Positions 8,021 through 15,075 of a stretch of DNA of 41,209 nucleotides are shown piece after piece. Source of the stretch: a virus; IMG/VR virus record IMGVR_UViG_3300043395_001664, positions 1 to 41,209 of that record, one strand, 5' to 3'. The notes under the pieces are model-generated. The model ran no database searches. It saw nothing but the letters and a program-made list of their open reading frames with translations, and was not told where the DNA came from. Position numbers and translations under genes: made by a program. Position 1 is the first letter of the stretch, and each line of letters opens with the position of its first letter.

Positions 8021-8840
8021 GCCCTTAAACATTCTAGTTGCCTATCCATACATGAAACCAGACATGATTGAGCGGTTGGTTAAGTATAGCGACCATACTC
8101 GGCTTCTGGTTGACTCTGGAGCTTTCACGGCCTGGAAGGCTGGTAAGAAAATTGAGCTTGATGACTACTGCCGGTTCCTTGAGTCCCTTCCGGTAAAGCC
8201 TTGGCGTTATTTCACACTAGACGTTATCGGTGATGCTGCCGGAACAATGAAAAATTATGAGGAGATGCTGCGCCGGGGATTCTCGCCAATACCTATTTTT
8301 ACGCGAGGTGAAGACCCGTTCGTCATTGAAGAATATTATAAAACGTCTGACGTGGTGGGGATTGGTGGTCTTGTTGGTACAAAGGGCAATAAAGGTTTTG
8401 TTAAAGGAATAATGTCAAAGGTCGGAGAAAGAAAAGTTCACTGGCTTGGATTTACAAACATTTCTTTTATCGGGCACTTCAGGCCATTTTCCTGTGACTC
8501 GTCCTCTTGCACAACGGCCAAGAGGTTTGGACAAATTCCAATATATTTAGGTCGGGGAAATTGGAAAATAATATCCAGAAATGATGTTAAAGATTTGTGG
8601 AGCCAGGAGCTTGATGAGGTAATTCATTTTTACGGACTGTCAAGGGCACAGCTTATGAACGATTCCGCGTGGAGAAACGACGGAACGCTTGAGCCTGCAA
8701 TCATTCGACTTCCTACCATGTCCTACATTAGATACTCGCGAGAAATCGCAAGGACATTCAACACTAAATATTTCCTTGCTTTATGTAATGCTGCGGAAAT
8801 GGACGCCTTTCAAACGTTTTCAAAGGAGCTTGTTTCGTGA
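8004..8840 (+). CDS. dpdA: DpdA-like DNA guanine transglycosylase
   Basis: The 278-residue protein resembles phage DpdA, a relative of tRNA-guanine transglycosylase that swaps guanine in DNA for a 7-deazaguanine base. A TIM-barrel pattern is visible: LLVDSGAF at residues 34-41 with the key Asp 37, FTLDVIGD at 70-77 with Asp 73, VVGIGGLVG near 117 and a later Cys pair (SCDSSSC near 165). Known DpdA proteins share the DSGAF motif. The neighbours encode all enzymes that make preQ0, which strongly supports the call. The gene overlaps the ParB-like gene upstream and queC downstream by four bases. Its middle is visibly richer in A and T than the genes around it, suggesting separate descent. Confidence 0.87.
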   Translation: MSRSSEPLNILVAYPYMKPDMIERLVKYSDHTRLLVDSGAFTAWKAGKKIELDDYCRFLESLPVKPWRYFTLDVIGDAAGTMKNYEEMLRRGFSPIPIFTRGEDPFVIEEYYKTSDVVGIGGLVGTKGNKGFVKGIMSKVGERKVHWLGFTNISFIGHFRPFSCDSSSCTTAKRFGQIPIYLGRGNWKIISRNDVKDLWSQELDEVIHFYGLSRAQLMNDSAWRNDGTLEPAIIRLPTMSYIRYSREIARTFNTKYFLALCNAAEMDAFQTFSKELVS

Positions 8841-9499
8841 AGAAAGCAATTGTTGTTTTATCTGGCGGTATGGATTCAACAGCCGCCTTGGCCCATGCCA
8901 TTAACAATCCTGATTTAATGGTCATCGGGTGCTTAAATTTCCAGTATGGATCAAAGCACAATCTTCGAGAGGCTGGAGCCGTATTCAATATCTCAAAGCA
9001 CTACAAGATCCCATACACAATGATTGATCTTGATTTTATGAATAAGCACTTCTCATCTAATCTTCTAAAATCAGGTGGTGAAATACCAGAGGGCCACTAT
9101 GCCGACGAGTCGATGAAGAAAACTGTGGTCCCTTTTAGAAACGGTATTATGCTCTCAATCGCCGCAGGTTTCGCCGAGAGCAAAGGTGCCAATGCGGTCA
9201 TCCTTGGCAATCACTTTGGCGACCATGCGATCTACCCGGACTGCAGAAAGGACTTCTCAGAGGCCATCAAGCAAGCTATTCGCCTCGGCACCTATGCCCA
9301 GGTTGAAGTTCTAACGCCGTTCGTCAATGTTGATAAGACAGAGATCGCAAGGATCGGCTCAAAGCTGGGTGTTCCGTTTGAGCTGACTTGGACCTGCTAC
9401 AAGGGCGGGCAAAAGCATTGCGGGAAGTGCGGCTCATGCACTGAGCGCAAGGAGGCGTTTCAACTAGCAGGTGTTACAGATCCCACGGAGTATGAATGA
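8837..9499 (+). CDS. queC: 7-cyano-7-deazaguanine synthase QueC
   Basis: QueC uses ATP and ammonia to turn 7-carboxy-7-deazaguanine into preQ0. The PP-loop ATP motif SGGMDS is at residues 9-14. RNGIMLSIAAGFAE and LGNHFGDHAIYPDCR are family motifs. The C-terminal zinc site is CYKGGQKHCGKCGSC, with all four Cys present. At 220 residues it has normal QueC length, with no fused amidotransferase domain of the Gat-QueC kind that makes archaeosine-type bases. Start GTG overlaps the dpdA stop by four bases; the end overlaps queD by four. Confidence 0.96.
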   Translation: MKKAIVVLSGGMDSTAALAHAINNPDLMVIGCLNFQYGSKHNLREAGAVFNISKHYKIPYTMIDLDFMNKHFSSNLLKSGGEIPEGHYADESMKKTVVPFRNGIMLSIAAGFAESKGANAVILGNHFGDHAIYPDCRKDFSEAIKQAIRLGTYAQVEVLTPFVNVDKTEIARIGSKLGVPFELTWTCYKGGQKHCGKCGSCTERKEAFQLAGVTDPTEYE

Positions 9500-9921
9500 T
9501 CAAGGCGGTTAGGAAGATTCACTTCTGCTCAGGGCACAGGGTTCTGAATCACGAATCAAAGTGCGCAAACCTTCACGGTCACAACTATGTTGCATGGGTC
9601 TATGCAGAGGTCCCTGAGCTTGATTCAATTGGACGGGTGATTGACTTCTCTGTACTTAAAGAAAAGGTCGGTGGGTGGATTGATGAGCACTGGGATCATA
9701 CGACCTTGCTCTTTATTGAGGACCGTGAGCTTTTAGAAATCTCGATTGCCTTTGAAAAGAATAAGAAAGTTTTTATCTGCCCCTTCAATCCCACGGCTGA
9801 AAACATGGCGGAGTATATTCTAAAGGTCGTTGGTCCTGAGGTATTGGTGGGGACTGGTGTCAGGCTCACAAAGGTTGAGTTATGGGAGACTGAGAATTGT
9901 AAGGTTGAGGTGAGCTTGTGA
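9496..9921 (+). CDS. queD: 6-carboxytetrahydropterin synthase QueD
   Basis: QueD turns dihydroneopterin triphosphate into 6-carboxytetrahydropterin, the second step to preQ0. Zinc-binding histidines are seen in FCSGHRV and in LHGHNY, with the conserved Cys of SKCANLHGH between. HWDHTTLL and the late Glu of LWETENCK complete the active-site pattern. Length (141 residues) is normal. Four-base overlaps (ATGA) with queC and with queE mark tight translational coupling. Confidence 0.95.
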   Translation: MIKAVRKIHFCSGHRVLNHESKCANLHGHNYVAWVYAEVPELDSIGRVIDFSVLKEKVGGWIDEHWDHTTLLFIEDRELLEISIAFEKNKKVFICPFNPTAENMAEYILKVVGPEVLVGTGVRLTKVELWETENCKVEVSL

Positions 9922-10544
9922 ACACCTATCTGATCAAGAAAATCTTTGGTCCTACAATTCAAGGCGAAGGATCAAGGGCAGGCACGCCAGTTAAGTTCAT
10001 TAGGTTTGCTGGCTGCAATAAGTGGTCAGGAAAGCCAGAGCATAAATCAAAGTCCATTTGCTGGTACTGTGACACTGACTTTCACGGTGGCGAGAAATTA
10101 ATGATCCCTGAAATCATAAGTAAGCTCGACGCCCTTGGCCCAGTTAAGCAAGTGGTGCTATCTGGTGGGGAGCCGACGCTACAGATTGATGAGCCGCTAC
10201 TCGTCGCCCTTGCTCATGCTGGATACACACTGCACCTTGAAACCAATGGATCAAAGGACATTGACACCTTGGCTGGGTACTTCACCCACATCACAATGAG
10301 CCCGAAGCAAGGGCTTGATGAAACAAGGCTCAGGTGGGCGCATGATATAAAGCTACTCTTCCCTTGGATCAAGCCCGAGATATCGGCAGAGGCTTTTAAA
10401 ACCTTCTCAGCCGACAACCGGTTCATCCAAACCCTCTGGACTGATGAGTACAGGGGAAACCTTGATAGGGCAATTGAGTGGCTGATGCTTAACCCACAGT
10501 ATCGCTTATCTGTTCAAACCCATAAAATAATAAACGTGGAGTAA
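9918..10544 (+). CDS. queE: 7-carboxy-7-deazaguanine synthase QueE (radical SAM)
   Basis: QueE rearranges 6-carboxytetrahydropterin to 7-carboxy-7-deazaguanine. The N-terminus has GPTIQGEGSRAGTPVKFIR. The iron-sulfur cluster ligands have the QueE-type spacing of Cys, 14 residues, Cys, 2 residues, Cys (Cys 33, 48 and 51), which differs from the usual radical SAM CxxxCxxC. SGGEPTLQ and HLETNGS follow. At 208 residues it is full length. The start is GTG at 9918, overlapping queD. Confidence 0.95.
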   Translation: MNTYLIKKIFGPTIQGEGSRAGTPVKFIRFAGCNKWSGKPEHKSKSICWYCDTDFHGGEKLMIPEIISKLDALGPVKQVVLSGGEPTLQIDEPLLVALAHAGYTLHLETNGSKDIDTLAGYFTHITMSPKQGLDETRLRWAHDIKLLFPWIKPEISAEAFKTFSADNRFIQTLWTDEYRGNLDRAIEWLMLNPQYRLSVQTHKIINVE

Positions 10545-10546
10545 TC

Positions 10547-11089
10547 ATGGAAGATTTAATTAGACAGATCCTAAAGCACATCGGCGACGACCCAGAGCGC
10601 GAGGGCTTAAAGGATACGCCGAAGCGGGTGGTGAAGGCTTGGCTTGAACTCTACGCAGGCTACAAGCAGGACCCGGCTGAGATCCTGTCCACGGTCTTTG
10701 AGGAGGGGTCATGCGATGAGATGGTTATACTTAAAGACATTGAGTTTGTTTCAACCTGTGAGCACCACATGGAGAAGATTCTAGGGACCGTTGATATTGG
10801 CTATGTGCCGGATAAGCGGGTGGTGGGTCTTTCAAAGCTTGCGCGTCTGGTTGATTGCTTTGCCCGCCGCCTTCAGATCCAAGAAAAGTTCACCACCGAT
10901 ATCGCTTCAGCCATCACTGAGCACCTAAAGCCCAAAGGGGTGGCCGTGGTCGTTAAAGCCTCCCATCAGTGTATGAGTTGCAGAGGGGTGAAGAAGTCCG
11001 GCGCCACCATGATCACCAGCTCAATGACAGGGATCTTTCGAGAGGACCCAAAGGCCCGATCTGAGTTTATAGACCTCTGTAAAGCCTAG
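10547..11089 (+). CDS. folE: GTP cyclohydrolase I
   Basis: FolE opens GTP to dihydroneopterin triphosphate, the first step to preQ0 and also to folate. Zinc ligands are present in CEHH (about residue 69) and in HQCMSCRGV near 145. GLSKLARLVDCFARRLQIQE and SSMTGIF are family motifs. The 180-residue length is normal. It is the last gene of the operon that begins at the ParB-like gene, two bases after queE. A small hairpin (AGCCTA-GCTAA-TAGGCT) overlaps its stop codon but lacks a T-tract. Confidence 0.96.
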   Translation: MEDLIRQILKHIGDDPEREGLKDTPKRVVKAWLELYAGYKQDPAEILSTVFEEGSCDEMVILKDIEFVSTCEHHMEKILGTVDIGYVPDKRVVGLSKLARLVDCFARRLQIQEKFTTDIASAITEHLKPKGVAVVVKASHQCMSCRGVKKSGATMITSSMTGIFREDPKARSEFIDLCKA

Positions 11090-11177
11090 CTAATAGGCTC
11101 TAATATAACGCATCTAAAGACACAAATACGCTACTGATATCATACGGTTGGGCCGTGTGCTTTTATGCCGATTTATG

Positions 11178-11206
11178 TTGTCTTTCTATATAAGATGTTA
11201 TATATT
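11178..11206 (+). promoter_or_regulatory. Candidate sigma-70-type promoter for the small-gene cassette
   Basis: TTGTCT (11178-11183) and TATATT (11201-11206) are 17 bases apart, matching four of six and five of six consensus bases. A strong AGGAGG (11215-11220) and an ATG (11225) follow at once, so the leader would be very short. The rest of the 135-base gap after folE shows no other feature. Confidence 0.5.
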
Positions 11207-11224
11207 AGTTATATAGGAGGACAT

Positions 11225-11467
11225 ATGAACAAGAAATTGGATCAGAATAAAACACGAAAATACCGGGGGTTTCAAATATTGAAAATCGAAGGGATTAACG
11301 AAATTGTTTGGTCCGTTCGCGACGTGAACGGTGAAGCTGGAATACGCTTTCGGACATTGCGCGGCGCTAAACAATTCATTGATGCCCAAACGAATGGCGG
11401 TCCCGCCAATCAATGTTTTTGGTCCGATGAATTGGGTCGATTCGTAACCATTCCCGGGGGTGAATAA
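11225..11467 (+). CDS. Hypothetical protein (80 aa)
   Basis: ATG at 11225 follows AGGAGG at ideal spacing; an upstream in-frame start at 11165 lacks such a site and would run through the promoter. The protein starts with a Lys-rich stretch, then YRGFQILKIEGINEIVWSV and RTLRGAKQFIDAQ, a pattern common in tiny phage and plasmid proteins. No function is known to me. It opens a group of four genes with more GAA, AAA and TTG codons than the flanking operons, suggesting a transferred cassette. Confidence 0.75.
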   Translation: MNKKLDQNKTRKYRGFQILKIEGINEIVWSVRDVNGEAGIRFRTLRGAKQFIDAQTNGGPANQCFWSDELGRFVTIPGGE

Positions 11468-11701
11468 ATGAAACCGAAAATGTTCCGTGTCGAAATTGAA
11501 TTAACCGGCGAGTTGGGATTGACCATCATGGCCGGGTCCGAAAAACAGGCCCAACGGGTCGCACAGGACATTGTTGACCGGTTGTGTTTGGACCGGGATT
11601 TGTGGCTCCACCCGGCGATTGAGGATGTTACCGAAACATTCGAAACCGACGATTACATGACCATTGACGAAATCGATGACGACGGAGGATCAAATGAATA
11701 A
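11468..11701 (+). CDS. Hypothetical acidic protein (77 aa)
   Basis: ATG at 11468 directly follows the stop of the previous gene, with a GGGGG just upstream. The protein has an N-terminal beta pattern (FRVEIELTGELGLTIMAGS), a helix (EKQAQRVAQDIVDRL) and an acidic tail (about residues 53-77). This looks like one small alpha-beta domain. No family is recognised. Codon use matches its neighbours in the cassette. Confidence 0.7.
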   Translation: MKPKMFRVEIELTGELGLTIMAGSEKQAQRVAQDIVDRLCLDRDLWLHPAIEDVTETFETDDYMTIDEIDDDGGSNE

Positions 11702-11990
11702 ACCAAACCACACCACTGGACCGTGGTTGCTCGAATATGACATGAGTCTTGTAATGGCTGGTCAAGTCGTTGGTCAGGTGCCATCACCTGATAATGCATC
11801 CAAGGCGGAGCGAATCGCCAACGCCCGCCTCATTGCGGCGGCGCCGGAATTACTTGACGCCCTTATACGGGCTAAAAATGAATTGGAATGGGCCGTAAAA
11901 CAAATAAAATTCGCAGCGACTCCGACGACAATACACACTGCTTTGATCGACATACGAAAAATCATTACCAAAGTGGTGTCCAATGAATAA
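11694..11990 (+). CDS. Small phage protein of the GPW/ANARLIAAAP type (98 aa)
   Basis: ATG at 11694 follows GGAGG and overlaps the end of the gene before it. The start MNKPNHTTGPWLLEYD and the block RIANARLIAAAPELLDAL are typical of a family of small proteins frequent in phages and prophages, function unknown. After the shared block comes a helical tail (residues about 58-98) that differs from its paralogue next door (11983-12267). Confidence 0.78.
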   Translation: MNKPNHTTGPWLLEYDMSLVMAGQVVGQVPSPDNASKAERIANARLIAAAPELLDALIRAKNELEWAVKQIKFAATPTTIHTALIDIRKIITKVVSNE

Positions 11991-12267
11991 ACCAAAACAC
12001 ACGCCTGGACCGTGGTCTGGGAGCCGCGAATCAATCAATGCGCCGAGCGGAAGGTTGATTGCGGAAAATATGTTCATTGGAACTCAGGAAGAATTTGAGG
12101 CCAACGCCCGTCTCATCGCGGCGGCACCTGATGGACTAGAGCTAGCCGAAGAAATACTAGCCTATGCAGAGGCGCATGGTCAGTTCGGATTAGACTTTCG
12201 TGATGGCCAGACCCTAGAGGATGTGCTCAAGGCCTTCATCGCCAAGGCCACGGGGGGTGATAAATGA
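11983..12267 (+). CDS. Second small phage protein of the GPW/ANARLIAAAP type (94 aa)
   Basis: It begins MNKPKHTPGPW and carries FEANARLIAAAP, the same frame as the preceding gene, so the two look like a tandem duplication that diverged. The C-terminal part (ELAEEILAYAEAHGQFGL, then DGQTLEDVLKAFIAKA) is helical. Overlap with the gene before is eight bases, and with the next four. Function is unknown. Confidence 0.78.
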   Translation: MNKPKHTPGPWSGSRESINAPSGRLIAENMFIGTQEEFEANARLIAAAPDGLELAEEILAYAEAHGQFGLDFRDGQTLEDVLKAFIAKATGGDK

Positions 12268-12482
12268 CGCCACAGGAGCTGAACGAGTACCAACGAAAGC
12301 TCGTCGCGATGCTTTACGGCGGGCGCAAGGAAGATACCGAGAAGCGCCGCTACTGGCAGGCCTGTCACCTGGTGTTTGGCAACGGCTCGGAGCAAACCCG
12401 TAGGGAATGTGAGGCGATGACCGAGGACGAGAAACTTAATTTACTAAGGAGGATGTGTGAAACCAAAGCTACGCCTAGTTGA
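12264..12482 (+). CDS. Hypothetical protein (72 aa)
   Basis: ATG at 12264 overlaps the previous stop by four bases, after GGGGGTGA. The protein is hydrophilic and helical, with many Arg, Lys and Glu (YQRKLVAMLYGGRKEDTEKRR) and two Cys. It has no recognisable domain. From here on codon use returns to that of the main early genes. Confidence 0.65.
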   Translation: MTPQELNEYQRKLVAMLYGGRKEDTEKRRYWQACHLVFGNGSEQTRRECEAMTEDEKLNLLRRMCETKATPS

Positions 12483-12801
12483 AGGGCTGATCTTACGCAA
12501 GACCGAACCCCACCACCGCCCCATCTCAGCCTTTGCCCAGGACATCGCAGAGGCTTGGCCTTCAATCAACCCCGTGGCGGCGAGCTATCTACACGCCATG
12601 CACATGATCGATCAGATTGAAGACACCTACGGGCTGGACTCAGCAGAGGGGATTGTCCTTAGATTCCTATGCGCTGCCCAGACCTGGCGTGGGGAGAAGG
12701 CGAGAAAGATAAAAGCGGACTTAAGAGAGATCGTAAAAAACATAAACCAAGAGTTGGCTTCGGCCAACCATATGGCCGTATATGCGGCAAAGGAGAGATA
12801 A
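12457..12801 (+). CDS. Hypothetical protein (114 aa)
   Basis: GTG at 12457 follows AAGGAGG, inside the end of the preceding gene. The protein is mainly helical: ISAFAQDIAEAWPSINPVAASYLHAMH, then SAEGIVLRFLCAAQTWRGEKARKIKADL. The pattern (short conserved block near WPSINPVAASYL) resembles small conserved phage proteins in replication regions, but I cannot name a family. Confidence 0.7.
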   Translation: MKPKLRLVEGLILRKTEPHHRPISAFAQDIAEAWPSINPVAASYLHAMHMIDQIEDTYGLDSAEGIVLRFLCAAQTWRGEKARKIKADLREIVKNINQELASANHMAVYAAKER

Positions 12802-12802
12802 A

Positions 12803-13873
12803 GTGAGCAAGGTAATAATGCACTTCGATGGGGTGCGAGTAGCGAAGGACTATATGACGGGAGTTATCTCGTCGGCGGAGCTGGTGGAGAAGTTCAATCA
12901 GACCTGGATACCGTTCTACCAACGAGAGCGCGTGATGCGTAAGAAGAAGATCAATGCGCTTAAAGCGGTGTTTCAAACGGGTGGCAAGATTGACTCGATC
13001 AAACTTAACCTCATTGGGGACTATATAAAGGAAGGTAGACAGGCGATCTTGTCCGGGACCTTCCGGACCATCGATGGGCAGCAGCGTTTATGGGCTTTGA
13101 AGGAATCAGGAGTGAAGAATATTCTGATCCCCGTTGAGCTCTACATCAACATTCCGGAGCAAGAAGAAGTTAAGCTGTTTCACCAGTTCAACCGTGAGGC
13201 GTCACAGCTTCTCTTAGGCGACTTGCTTAAATCAACCTCTGGCCAGTTTGCTGACTGGGGCCGCAGGGTTGTAAAGGACTCCAGTTACCCGATTAAAGTA
13301 AACATCAACAGCAGGGCCACTGGTATAAACCTTGGCCTTTACGCATCCATACTTCATATGGTCCATAGGCGCTTACTGTTAAAGACCTATATGCGTCAGG
13401 CGGCCTCTGGTAATCATCTTATTACAATGTTCGAGGCGGAGCTTCCAATAAGGGACGTGGCGATGACTGAGTATGGGGTGAAGAACATTTTAAAACATAC
13501 GGTCCAAATCTTTGGTGAGTATGATTCTAAAGCCTTATGCTACACACGCCGGTTCTTCCTAGCCTGGTGCTTGTTCGTGACCAGGTATTTTATGACCGAC
13601 GGTGGGGTGGTATCGTTTAAGAAGTACCAGACCAAAATTGAAACCTTACCGAACTTGCTCAATAACTCAAGGATGAGGGAGTTGCTAAATAGCGGTAGCC
13701 CTGATCAAAGAGACATCATCCAAAAATTGGTTGAGCATTTTAACTACAAGAACAAGCGCAACATCCTACCACCCTTTGAAGTTGATCTGCCTATGTCCGA
13801 GGAGCTTAAAAACTTTCGTACCCGACGGTCTATAGAGATGACTGGTAAACTGAAAGAAGCGGTGAGAGTATGA
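12803..13873 (+). CDS. ParB-like / DGQHR-type protein (356 aa)
   Basis: GTG at 12803 has an AGGAGA site and follows the previous stop by one base. Residues about 25-125 form a ParB/DGQHR-like domain: WIPFYQRERVMRKKKINAL, then GKIDSIKLNL and FRTIDGQQRLWAL, whose DGQQR box equals the DGQHR box of DndB-type and DUF262-type proteins. HQFNREASQLLLGDLLK continues the family pattern. The remainder is helical with no known domain. Such proteins bind nucleotides and DNA; DndB regulates a DNA-modification operon. It is the second ParB-superfamily protein in this genome. Its role is not known. Confidence 0.75.
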   Translation: MSKVIMHFDGVRVAKDYMTGVISSAELVEKFNQTWIPFYQRERVMRKKKINALKAVFQTGGKIDSIKLNLIGDYIKEGRQAILSGTFRTIDGQQRLWALKESGVKNILIPVELYINIPEQEEVKLFHQFNREASQLLLGDLLKSTSGQFADWGRRVVKDSSYPIKVNINSRATGINLGLYASILHMVHRRLLLKTYMRQAASGNHLITMFEAELPIRDVAMTEYGVKNILKHTVQIFGEYDSKALCYTRRFFLAWCLFVTRYFMTDGGVVSFKKYQTKIETLPNLLNNSRMRELLNSGSPDQRDIIQKLVEHFNYKNKRNILPPFEVDLPMSEELKNFRTRRSIEMTGKLKEAVRV

Positions 13874-14214
13874 AGGCCAAACGAGTGATCCATATAGATG
13901 CCAAAGCTAGAACGATAAAAGAAACCCTGGTCGCCACCCTGGAGGACATGCAGAAGCTAGTCGGTGGGCTTATCTGCTATGCCACCACCCTTGATAACGG
14001 GGACGAGGTTTACTGTAATGATGAAGGGTTGTTCGGAGCCGATGAAGAAGGGCTGCTTGATTTCGTGCGCTTTAATCACGACGATGCAATCTTCGCTGGC
14101 TCAGTTTACGTTATTGGGCACGCCACCAGGGCGGGGAACTCGACGGACGCAAAGAGTTCTGTTAAAGAGATCACACAACTTGTACAATTCAGACGCGGGA
14201 GGGTAATGCTATGA
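13870..14214 (+). CDS. DUF3846-like protein (114 aa)
   Basis: The start overlaps the previous stop by four bases. The pattern is a short N-terminal strand, then LVATLEDMQKLVGGLICYATTLDNGDEVYCNDEGLF and a later AGSVYVIGH. The order LQ/MQ-x-x-VGG, then a strand, then N-D-E-G is that of DUF3846, small proteins common in phages and plasmids with no assigned function. Length fits the family. Confidence 0.72.
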   Translation: MKAKRVIHIDAKARTIKETLVATLEDMQKLVGGLICYATTLDNGDEVYCNDEGLFGADEEGLLDFVRFNHDDAIFAGSVYVIGHATRAGNSTDAKSSVKEITQLVQFRRGRVML

Positions 14215-14414
14215 GTTTGAATAAAGGCTATGAGAAGTACCTGAAGAAACGTGGCGGAAAGAAACTAATCCAAGCCCATATCGATGAAGGGCTTCACCAA
14301 GTGATGGCCGACATTCTAGAGGAGACGGACCTCTCCTGGTCCGAGTTCGTCGCTATGATGTGCGAGAAGTTCCTTGATGACCACCATGTGAAGAAGGATA
14401 AGGCTATTGGCTAA
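14211..14414 (+). CDS. Small protein, possibly ribbon-helix-helix type (67 aa)
   Basis: The start overlaps the previous stop by four bases and follows GGGAGGGT. The N-terminus is basic (YLKKRGGKKLIQAHI). The part from about residue 20 (AHIDEGLHQVMADILEETDL then SWSEFVAMMCEKFLDD) could form a strand and two helices as in ribbon-helix-helix proteins, but this is a weak call. It is the last gene before a terminator and the long control region, so a regulatory role is plausible. Confidence 0.65.
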   Translation: MSLNKGYEKYLKKRGGKKLIQAHIDEGLHQVMADILEETDLSWSEFVAMMCEKFLDDHHVKKDKAIG

Positions 14415-14450
14415 ACACCTCGCCTTGGGCCCTATAAACTCCTATAACCA

Positions 14451-14482
14451 CCCCTGGGCACCCTGCCTGGGGGTTCTTATTT
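14451..14482 (+). terminator. Rho-independent terminator ending the 11225-14414 operon
   Basis: CCCCTGGGCA and TGCCTGGGGG pair over ten positions (two wobbles) around a CCC loop, followed by TTCTTATTT. It is 37 bases after the last stop codon of the operon. Confidence 0.75.
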
Positions 14483-15036
14483 GATGCCCAGAATCAAGGC
14501 AAACCCCTAGGGATAGGGATATAACGCGCCCTAGCCCCTATATCTAGGGTTCTTAAATTATCTTAAATTATAATGTGCCATATAAAAATAAGACCCCGCT
14601 TGGCCTTTGCGACACAAGCGGGGAATAATTCCATCTGCAAGAATTGAATCGGCTTCCAGGTCTATCAAATCCAGCAGCCGAGTCAATTTTTTAATGATCA
14701 TGACGGACCGTGAAATAGCATAAGAGCGAACATCATGGCCGACACGCTGCAAATGGACTTGTGGCCGACAGCATGACTAGGCACCGACGATTAAGGGCCT
14801 AGCGGAAGGCCGGCACGATCATTGGGACATAACGGGTGGGGAAACCTTTAAAGTCGAACGTACTCACTGGGCCGAAGGCAATCTTGGTTTGTCATCAGAC
14901 AAACATTAAAGCATTTTCCCGTTTCAGACCTCGGCTTTACGCCCGATAGAGGACTATCAGGCGTCCGCTTAAATCCCTTACTCACTATAAATGACGATGA
15001 CACAGAAGAATCACTAGCCTTTTCCTGATCACTGTA
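14483..15036. other. Non-coding control region with hairpins and repeats; candidate ncRNA and/or origin
   Basis: No convincing gene is present in this stretch. It holds a set of TAGGG/CCCTA inverted segments (about 14510-14550), a minus-strand terminator (14581-14623), a direct repeat TGGCCGACA (14736-14744 and 14762-14770), and three hairpins: CTAGGC/GCCTAG (14777-14802), GTTTGTC-ATCA-GACAAAC (14887-14904) and CGCC-GATAG/CTATC-GGCG (14940-14963). Two minus-strand frames of 45 residues (14848-14985) and 64 residues (14558-14752) lack ribosome-binding sites. The minus-strand terminator implies a leftward transcript from near 15030. Confidence 0.55.
14581..14623 (-). terminator. Rho-independent terminator on the minus strand
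   Basis: On the minus strand CCCCGCTTG and CAAGCGGGG form a perfect nine-pair stem with a 12-base loop, followed by TCTTATTTTTATA. The plus strand has no T-tract after the stem. It faces the plus-strand terminator at 14451-14482, so the two transcripts converge here. Confidence 0.75.
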
Positions 15037-15055
15037 TTATTTATTTTATAAATAA
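15037..15055. promoter_or_regulatory. AT-only palindrome, candidate operator upstream of the recombination operon
   Basis: TTATTTAT and ATAAATAA form perfect eight-base arms separated by TTT. The site lies 21 bases before the start of the next plus-strand gene and next to the presumed start of the leftward transcript of the control region. It could be an operator for a dimeric repressor or an easily melted element. Confidence 0.5.
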
Positions 15056-15075
15056 CAATTTCCCTGGAGGGACAA

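Noticed and set aside
14558-14752. Minus-strand frame of 64 residues in the control region
   Set aside because: It starts at TTG without a ribosome-binding site, and its end runs through the minus-strand terminator stem, so it is not listed as a gene.
14848-14985. Minus-strand frame of 45 residues with GTG start
   Set aside because: No ribosome-binding site and it spans two hairpins; chance is more likely. It is kept in mind because a leftward transcript is predicted there.
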